DNA of 64,000 nucleotides. Source: Clostridium massiliamazoniense (GTDB lineage: Bacteria > Bacillota > Clostridia > Clostridiales > Clostridiaceae). The notes below the pieces were generated by a model. The model did not search any database. It was not told where the DNA came from and worked only from the letters and a program-made list of their open reading frames with translations. The position numbers and the translations under genes were made by a program. Shown here piece by piece: positions 58,099 through 64,000 of the stretch. The DNA lies in contig NZ_LN879467.1 of the NCBI RefSeq assembly GCF_001403635.1, positions 492,769 through 556,768 of the forward strand, in the 5' to 3' direction. Numbering within the stretch: the stretch's first letter is position 1; every line of letters starts with the position of its first letter.

Positions 58099-58319
58099 TA
58101 GTAGACCTCCCAGTATAGAAATTATCATGTTAATTAATGGTATACTTTAATGATATAATAATTTCTATAAATTATCAAGTGAAACTCAATTTAAAATAAT
58201 TTTATTTAAATTATTATAATGATGAAAATATTTATATAGGATATAATATAAGTTATGATACAAAAGAAAAATAATTTCTACTTATGGTAGAGGTTAAAAA
58301 GTACAAAGGAGGAAGTTGG

Positions 58320-59651
58320 ATGACAAAAGGACATGGACTAAAGAAGACTGTAGGGTTATCAGCTGCATTGTCAACTGTTATAGGTGTTGTTATAGGATCT
58401 GGAGTCTTTTTTAAACCTCAGGCAATATATAGTTCTACTCATGGTGGTCCTGGACTAGGTATAATTGCTTGGATACTTGGTGGCTTAATTACAATTGCAG
58501 CTGGATTAACAGCAGCAGAAGTATCAGCAGCCATGCCAGAAACAGGTGGAATGATGGTCTACATGAGAGAAATGTATGGGGAGAAATTATCTTTTTTAAC
58601 AGGATGGATGCAAACAGTTTTGTATTTTCCGGGAATAATAGCATCAGGAGCAGTAATATTTGGTGAACAATCAGCTTCAATGCTAGGAAATTCTCATTTT
58701 AAAATGCCAATAGCAGTAGGTATAATAATATTTATATTAATTTTAAATGTAATTAGTTCAAAATTTGGAGGGGTAATTCAAACTTTAGCAACTATATGTA
58801 AATTATTACCGTTAATTTTGATAATAATTTTTGGGTTTATAAAAGGAACAGGTTCAAACAATATAATAACTCCTTTAATAGGTCCACATACAAGTATAGG
58901 GGCAGCTCTTGGGGAAGTTTTAATAGCAACTTTATTTGCTTATGATGGATGGATAAATGTTGGGGCTATAGCAGGAGAAATGAGAAATCCAGGAAAGGAT
59001 TTACCAAAAGCTATAATAGGTGGATTATCAATTGTTATGGCAGTATATTTAGCAATAAATATATCCTATCTTTGGGTTGTTCCAGCTTCAGTAATGGCAA
59101 CTGTACCATCACCAGCCTCTTTAGTAGCACAAAAAATATTTGGCTCAATTGGAGGAAATATAGTATCAGTAGGGATATTAATATCAGTTTTCGGAAATAT
59201 GAGTGGAAACTTATTAACAGGACCAAGAGTAACTTATGCTTTAGCAGAAAAGAAAACAATTCCTTTTAGTAAGGTTTTCTCTAAGGTAAATAAAGGTGGA
59301 GTTCCAGGAAATGCAATGATGTTAACAGTAGTGCTAGCAATAATTTATGCTCTTTCAGGAAAATTTAATTTATTAACTAATTTAACTATATTTACTGTAT
59401 GGATATTTTACATAATGATATTTGCAGGAGTAATTAAATTAAGAAAAACAAGACCAGATATGAATAGACCATATAAGGTTATTGGATATCCTATAATTCC
59501 AATAATAGCTATATTAGGTGGAGCATTTGTTATTATAAATCAATTATTTATGGCAGGGGAACAAAGTACTTTTACAGCTATAGGAGGAGTTATTATAACA
59601 TTAATTGGACTACCTATATATTTATTTATGAAGAGAAAAAATGAATTAGAA
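58320..59651 (+). CDS. APC family amino acid permease (SteT-like)
   Basis: About 444 residues with 12 predicted membrane helices (coordinates to the last sense codons; the stop ends at 59654). The start GLKKTVGLSAALSTVIGVVIGSGVFFKP has the GSG-containing unwound segment of helix 1 typical of LAT/APC exchangers; AYDGWINVGAIAGEMRNPGK is the conserved helix 6 to loop block, and TRPDMNRPYKVIGYPIIPI marks the end of the core. It resembles serine/threonine exchanger SteT and relatives. The ATG at 58320 follows AAAGGAGG; the open frame begins 12 codons earlier without a site. Two hairpins follow. Confidence 0.9.
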
Positions 59652-59670
59652 TAAACTTAGAATTATTTTT

Positions 59671-59720
59671 AATCTATAAAATAGTTGATTTTAAGAATCC
59701 TATTTTATAGATTTTTTATT
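59671..59720 (+). terminator. Intrinsic terminator of the permease gene
   Basis: AATCTATAAAATAG pairs with CTATTTTATAGATT, then TTTTTATT. Confidence 0.9.
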
Positions 59721-59734
59721 CAAAAATAAGCATA

Positions 59735-59773
59735 AAAAATCCTAGGTAAAACTCGAAAATACCTAGGATTTTT
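59735..59773. terminator. Second, bidirectional terminator
   Basis: AAAAATCCTAGGTA pairs perfectly with TACCTAGGATTTTT. It can serve the small minus-strand gene that stops at 59896. Confidence 0.8.
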
Positions 59774-59895
59774 GAATAAAATAAATATAATTGCTGTTTA
59801 AATAATTTTTAAAATATAATTTTTAATTAAGTTTTTAAGTTTTAAGTTTTATAAATTTTAAGTATCTTTTTTGAAATATAATTTTAAGTTAGTTA

Positions 59896-59994
59896 TTAGT
59901 TTTCAAAACATTGTATTTTTTTGTCTTTAGCTAAGAAAGAACCTGCAAAAAATACTGCTGAAACTCCACAAACGATTCCTAATAATGATAACAT
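59896..59994 (-). CDS. Small membrane peptide, 32 aa
   Basis: An ATG at 59994 with AAGGGGG 7 bases upstream opens a 32-residue peptide: a single hydrophobic helix (LLGIVCGVSAVFFAGSFLA) followed by a short charged tail KDKKIQCFEN. Two Cys flank the helix. It resembles small regulatory membrane peptides such as KdpF in style only; no partner gene is present. A bidirectional terminator lies downstream. The strong ribosome site makes it likely real. Confidence 0.6.
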   Translation of the reverse strand: MLSLLGIVCGVSAVFFAGSFLAKDKKIQCFEN

Positions 59995-60530
59995 ATTATT
60001 TCCCCCTTTGCACTAAAATATTGAAAATCTATTTAAAATTATTGTTTTTTTATGATTGGCTTCCGTCAATCTCTATAGTTTTATTATATTCCTGAATTAT
60101 TACAAAAGAGTAACTTTTGGATTAATAATTGGTGGAAAAAACATAATAAATTTTCTTTAATTATTAACAAACAATGAACGTTGTTAAGTTACTTATAGAC
60201 AGGGCTGAGAAATAAGGTTTACTTAAATTTTTTTAGGAAAAAAATAAGGTTTTTTTTATTTTATATAATGTAAACATTACAATTATAATTTGATAATAAA
60301 AAGGAGAAAAGGGAGTCCTTAAATTTTATTTTTTATAGATAAAAGTTATTAAAATAATATTTCTATATTTGTTTTTAGATGTTCTTTAATAACTATAGAG
60401 AATTATTTATAATAATTTATTTAATATAGAGAAAAATAATTAAAATGATGAAAATAGAAGGTAATTGAAAAAAAATCAATTTATAAAGTAAAATTATTAA
60501 TATCTTCAAGAATTTTTAAAGGAGTATTTT
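59995..60530. other. Intergenic region, nothing clear
   Basis: The gap lies between the small minus-strand gene and the + gene at 60531. AAAAAGGAGAAAAGGGAG near 60298 looks like a ribosome site but no start codon or frame follows. No RNA motif and no copy of either repeat family was seen. Confidence 0.45.
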
Positions 60531-61286
60531 ATGGTAAAGGAAAAAATATATAGAGATGATGACGTTGATAAGGAAAATAGCAACAATATAAAAGAAAGTG
60601 AAGAAGCAAATAGAAAAAAAGAGTTTTTAATTGAAGTTTCAAGGAACTTATCTATTGTACTAATAAATGAATTTATATCAGAGGAGAAATTAGTTGTCTT
60701 ATTAAGTAGAAATAATTTTTTAACTGCTATTTTAAATACAATAGCATCTATAGATGTAATATGTACTTTAGGAAATTATTTAGGGATTCCTATTTTAGAG
60801 AATGAAATTAATGATATAGGAAAAATGATAGTAAAAGAAAATAAAACTATGGATAATTTCAGTAGTCCTGGCGAATATATGGTTTACTTAGTTGATAATG
60901 TAAAAGTAGATGATTTTGTAGTGAATAATGATGTAGAAGAAGCAATTTATAGTGCAATTGGTGGAATATTATTATTAAGTATAATATCAAAAAAAGTTAA
61001 AGCAAGAGTGGCACCTAATTTTGTTAATATACTTAAAAATATAGGAGTGAGACCTGATGAAATTTTAAGTATTATAAGGGCTTTTGCCAAGGAAAAATTA
61101 GCAGCAGATTTAGATCCCTTATTTGATGGAACTTTAGTACATAATGATAGAATAAGGACAATAGAGACTTTAAAAAATTCATTAATAATGACATTTTCAA
61201 AAATGTCTGAAATAGGGGCTTATGATAAAATAGATGAAATGAGAGAAGAAAATAGATTATTTAAAAAGGATTTAGGTATAATATAA
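60531..61286 (+). CDS. Hypothetical protein, 251 aa
   Basis: Not recognised. An acidic/basic polar start (about 1-30) is followed by a mostly helical body: FLIEVSRNLSIVLINEFISE, NNFLTAILNTIASIDVICTL, and a hydrophobic stretch EEAIYSAIGGILLLSIISKK (about 145-165) that may touch the membrane. The C-terminal third is helical (IRTIETLKNSLIMTFSKMSE). No catalytic motif was seen. The ATG follows AAAGGAG. A hairpin ends the transcript at about 61381. Confidence 0.68.
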   Translation: MVKEKIYRDDDVDKENSNNIKESEEANRKKEFLIEVSRNLSIVLINEFISEEKLVVLLSRNNFLTAILNTIASIDVICTLGNYLGIPILENEINDIGKMIVKENKTMDNFSSPGEYMVYLVDNVKVDDFVVNNDVEEAIYSAIGGILLLSIISKKVKARVAPNFVNILKNIGVRPDEILSIIRAFAKEKLAADLDPLFDGTLVHNDRIRTIETLKNSLIMTFSKMSEIGAYDKIDEMREENRLFKKDLGII

Positions 61287-61327
61287 TAAGCTAAGGTTTA
61301 GGAATTTTAAATAGGGTTTTAAAAAAT

Positions 61328-61381
61328 AAAGATGACTATCTCTTAATTGGAATTAATTCCTTTATTAGAGGTAGTTCTTTT
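61328..61381 (+). terminator. Intrinsic terminator
   Basis: GACTATCTCTTAAT pairs with ATTAGAGGTAGTT, followed by CTTTTATATTT. Confidence 0.7.
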
Positions 61382-61630
61382 ATATTTAAATATCATATCA
61401 CTAATTAAGTTTTCTGTATTTTCTTTATATTAGTAATTCTATTATAAATCATTTAAAGAAAAAAGTATTTTATCATGAAATTATTATTTAATTTTATATA
61501 AAGGATTTTAGAAGTTAATGAAGAATATAGATAATGTAAAAAATATCCATTTAGATAAAAATAACAACATATCAATTAATTTAAATATGTATATATTATG
61601 TAAAAGGGGTGTAAAGTAGGGGGGAGCTTC
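61382..61630. other. Intergenic region before the TPR gene
   Basis: Nothing recognised apart from the GGGGGGAG ribosome site at the end. No repeat copy. Confidence 0.4.
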
Positions 61631-62890
61631 ATGGAAGATAAAATAAAAATAGTTGATAAGCTAATGAATATGAAGAGGTATGAAGATGCTATAGAGTACT
61701 TAAATAATATTAGATATAGTCTAGAAAATGATATTGAATATTATTATAAACTATCAAAGATATATGAAGAATTAGGATTTTATGATGAGGCTATAGAGAA
61801 GTTAGAAAGGATTTTAGATATTGACAATAATTCAGGAGAAACTTATTTCAAGATTGCTAATGTATATCAAAAGGCCAATGAATTAGATAGTTGTTATGTC
61901 TATCTGAATAAGGCTTTAAAATATGGGTTTGATAGTTCAAAGATATTTTTCTATAGAGGATTAATTCAAGAGGTCAAGGGGAATTATGAGGAAGCCTTGA
62001 GTTTTTATAATAAGTCTAATATAAAAAATAAAAGTTATATGGATCCAAGGTATAGAACATATTATATTTATAGATTATTAGGAGATGAAATATTAATTGA
62101 AAAATCTTTAAGAGAAATAATAGAAAATAGTAGAGAACAATATAAAGGATATAGATTATTATTTGAGTTTTTAATATCTAAAAATAGGTATAGAGATGGA
62201 AAAAATTTATTAGAAGAAGCTAAAAAGATATTCTTTGACTCAGAGGAATTGAAATATGATTTAGTTAGGATTTATATAAAAATAACTAAATATGAAATGG
62301 CCGAGGAAATAATAAAATCAATTCCAGAAGATAGTGATAATTATAAAGTTTTTCAAATAGAACAATCAAGGTTAGAGGCTATATATAAAAATTATTATAT
62401 AGCACGAAGTATTTTGGAAAAGGAAAATGTTTATGATGAAAAAAATACTGAGATTTTATATTTATTGGGAATTTATAATATAAAAATAAAGGATTTTAAA
62501 AATTCTTGTAAGTATTTAGATAAATTGATTCTTTTAGATTCAAATAATTTATTAGTTATTGTTGGTCATTACTTGAATGCTTGTAGTTATAGGATTATTG
62601 AAGGAAAAGAAGCAAGCATAAGAAGATTTAAAAAGCTTTATAAATTTTATAGTAATAAGTTATTAGAAAATAGAGGAGATACAAAATTAATTATATTGAA
62701 AATATTATCACTTTTAGAAATTGATGATTATATTGAAATAAATAATATAATCAATGAAATTAAGGAAGAAAACTCGGAAGACAGTTATAAGATTATAAGG
62801 TTAGTAAATAAATTTATAGAGAGTAAGGCTAACGGAAAGTTTAATAGTATTGATATAATAATGATGTTGAAAGTATTGTGGTCAAGATAG
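61631..62890 (+). CDS. Tetratricopeptide-repeat protein, 419 aa
   Basis: A soluble helical repeat protein. TPR units are clear in the first 140 residues (YYYKLSKIYEELGFYDEAIE, TYFKIANVYQKANELDSCYV, IFFYRGLIQEVKGNYEEALS) and diverged units continue to about residue 330 (ILYLLGIYNIKIKDFKNSCK). The end is helical without repeats. No enzyme domain, export signal or membrane helix. TPR proteins are scaffolds; the partner is unknown. A GGGGGGAG site precedes the ATG. Single gene with a hairpin after it. Confidence 0.82.
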   Translation: MEDKIKIVDKLMNMKRYEDAIEYLNNIRYSLENDIEYYYKLSKIYEELGFYDEAIEKLERILDIDNNSGETYFKIANVYQKANELDSCYVYLNKALKYGFDSSKIFFYRGLIQEVKGNYEEALSFYNKSNIKNKSYMDPRYRTYYIYRLLGDEILIEKSLREIIENSREQYKGYRLLFEFLISKNRYRDGKNLLEEAKKIFFDSEELKYDLVRIYIKITKYEMAEEIIKSIPEDSDNYKVFQIEQSRLEAIYKNYYIARSILEKENVYDEKNTEILYLLGIYNIKIKDFKNSCKYLDKLILLDSNNLLVIVGHYLNACSYRIIEGKEASIRRFKKLYKFYSNKLLENRGDTKLIILKILSLLEIDDYIEINNIINEIKEENSEDSYKIIRLVNKFIESKANGKFNSIDIIMMLKVLWSR

Positions 62891-62896
62891 GTTAGG

Positions 62897-62940
62897 ATGC
62901 TATCTTTTAATGAAGGAATGTTAAGAGATAGCATTGATTT
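62897..62940 (+). terminator. Intrinsic terminator of the TPR gene
   Basis: ATGCTATCTTTTAA pairs with TTAAGAGATAGCAT around a 10-base loop, followed by a short T run. Confidence 0.75.
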
Positions 62941-63094
62941 AATATAATTATCTTTATAGTAAGTAAAAAAGTTATTTAATATTATCTTACAAAATTGAAA
63001 GGTTAAAGAAAGATAAGGAAATAGAATAACTTATATTAAGTTAGTATAATGAAGTAAAGAAAGTATCGAAAACTAAAGAGGAGTAGATAGAACA

Positions 63095-63721
63095 ATGGAT
63101 TTTAGCTTTATTATTACTAAACTTACAGACCTATCCATAAGCATGGGAAATATGGGAATATTTCTATTTTTAATTATAGAATATGCAGGAATACCAATAC
63201 CTAGTGAATTAATATTACCTTTCTTTGGCATAGCAGCAGCTAAAGGAGATATATCTCTTATTGGGATTATAGTATTAAGTACAGTAGGAGCTTTAATAGG
63301 ATCACTTATATGCTATGGAGTAGGATTTTTCGGGGGAAAAAAATTAATTGATTTTTTAATAAGAAAATTTCCAAAATTAAAAAAGCCATTAGACTCAATA
63401 GAAGTGTGGTTTTCCAAATATGGAAAGGAAAGTATTCTCATTGTTAGATTATTGCCTGTAATTAGAACATATATATCTTTATTTGCAGGTGTAGAAAGAC
63501 AGAAAATTTCTATATTTACTATATATTCAACTATTGGAATAGCTATATGGAATATAATACTTATATTATTAGGATATTTTGTAGGAAACAACATGTCATT
63601 AATACAATCTATATTAGAAAAATATACATATGCATCAATAGTACTTGTAGTATTAGGTTCTGGAATTTATTTTTATAAAAAAAAGCGTAAAAGTAAAAAA
63701 ATAGATAAGGAACTTTGTTAA
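63095..63721 (+). CDS. DedA family membrane protein (VTT domain)
   Basis: 208 residues, four to six hydrophobic segments. EYAGIPIPSELILPFFGIAA is the conserved DedA re-entrant segment with its acidic residue; ALIGSLICYGVGFFGGKKLI and GKESILIVRLLPVIRTYISLFAGV (split here as family blocks) contain the conserved RxxPxxR-type motif. DedA proteins act as lipid flippases or carriers (for example undecaprenyl phosphate or phosphatidylethanolamine recycling); which lipid is unknown. AGAGGAG precedes the ATG. Confidence 0.92.
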   Translation: MDFSFIITKLTDLSISMGNMGIFLFLIIEYAGIPIPSELILPFFGIAAAKGDISLIGIIVLSTVGALIGSLICYGVGFFGGKKLIDFLIRKFPKLKKPLDSIEVWFSKYGKESILIVRLLPVIRTYISLFAGVERQKISIFTIYSTIGIAIWNIILILLGYFVGNNMSLIQSILEKYTYASIVLVVLGSGIYFYKKKRKSKKIDKELC

Positions 63722-63886
63722 GTAATATTTGATTACTAATACTTATAATGTTTAACGTTCTATAAATTATCAGATAAATAGGTAGAGTTTATTAGTTAAA
63801 GTTTATTATATATGAAAAGTTATTTATAATATTAGGGCAATATGTTAATATTTGACGAATTATTTAAGTATATAGGTTTAAAATAA

Positions 63887-63918
63887 GATTTCTATATTAT
63901 TATATAACTATAGAAATC
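63887..63918. terminator. Hairpin after the DedA gene
   Basis: GATTTCTATA pairs with TATAGAAATC around a 12-base AT loop. It is the first of two hairpins in the gap. Confidence 0.5.
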
Positions 63919-63935
63919 AATAATTATAAGTAAGA

Positions 63936-63976
63936 GAAAGAGCTTATTGATTTTTATCAATAGCTCTTTTTATTTT
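63936..63976 (+). terminator. Intrinsic terminator
   Basis: AGAGCTTATTGAT pairs with ATCAATAGCTCT around TTTT, one base bulged, then TTTTATTTTA. Confidence 0.85.
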
Positions 63977-63994
63977 AGTACTGAGGGGGAGCTT

Positions 63995-64000
63995 ATGAAT
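63995..64000 (+). CDS. Start of a gene cut by the window edge
   Basis: GAGGGGGAG lies 5 bases before ATGAAT at the very end of the window. The strong ribosome site suggests a gene start. Nothing can be said about the product. Confidence 0.5.

Overview
The window comes from a very AT-rich, spore-forming, strictly anaerobic Firmicute, most likely a Clostridium (sensu stricto). The evidence is the gene content: ferredoxin-type EFR1 protein, single-subunit [FeFe] hydrogenase, hybrid-cluster protein, two-subunit iron-sulfur serine dehydratase, ApbE plus FMN-binding electron-transfer pair, and several SPOCS (DUF3794) proteins of the kind linked to spore coats. Shine-Dalgarno sequences are strong and GTG/TTG starts occur. 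A perfect parS site at 21-36 suggests an origin-proximal location. No tRNA, rRNA, CRISPR array, IS element or prophage was seen.

Layout. 1-5.9 kb: parS, repeats, small membrane proteins, EFR1 flavodoxin/ferredoxin protein, berberine-bridge-type FAD oxidoreductase, acyl-ACP thioesterase. 6-14 kb: a UvrD-like helicase with an internal DEDDh exonuclease, a CPA2-type antiporter, an ApbE-FMN-binding electron-transfer operon and an ArsR regulator. 14-18.2 kb: a TtcA-like PP-loop enzyme, a low-complexity surface protein, an unknown protein and a GNAT enzyme. 18.6-28.8 kb: an accessory island of probable spore-surface genes, arranged as two convergent arms holding paralogous sets (DUF11 repeat protein ending in SPOCS, single SPOCS proteins, a small peptide-like-fold protein), plus a DNRLRE protein with collagen-like and binding-module fragments. 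Two genes have sequences matching the sigma-K promoter consensus. 29-43 kb: ClC channel with a TetR regulator, Hcp, a short SecA, a membrane-anchored protein, MsrA, an OYE-like reductase, [FeFe] hydrogenase and an ECF sigma/anti-sigma pair. 43-51 kb: pentapeptide protein, EIIC-like transporter with sdaAB-sdaAA (serine use), GH18 chitinase, zinc-ribbon protein, FUSC protein. 51-64 kb: acidic protein, SAM methyltransferase, BlaI regulator with two clear operators beside a broken M56 sensor gene, GNAT, APC permease, TPR protein, DedA protein.

Two repeat systems stand out. (A) Three near-identical structured elements (cores at 14239, 23951, 57569; about 216 nt), each a long interrupted hairpin followed by a terminator-like hairpin. 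All are on the + strand and all lie in gaps ahead of a convergent minus-strand gene. Substitutions between copies mostly keep pairing, including one full compensatory base-pair change. (B) At least 16 diverged copies of a roughly 80-140 bp intergenic repeat. Most are upstream of a gene and in the same direction as it, with a conserved 3' block related to GGAGTATTACAGA. I do not recognise either family.
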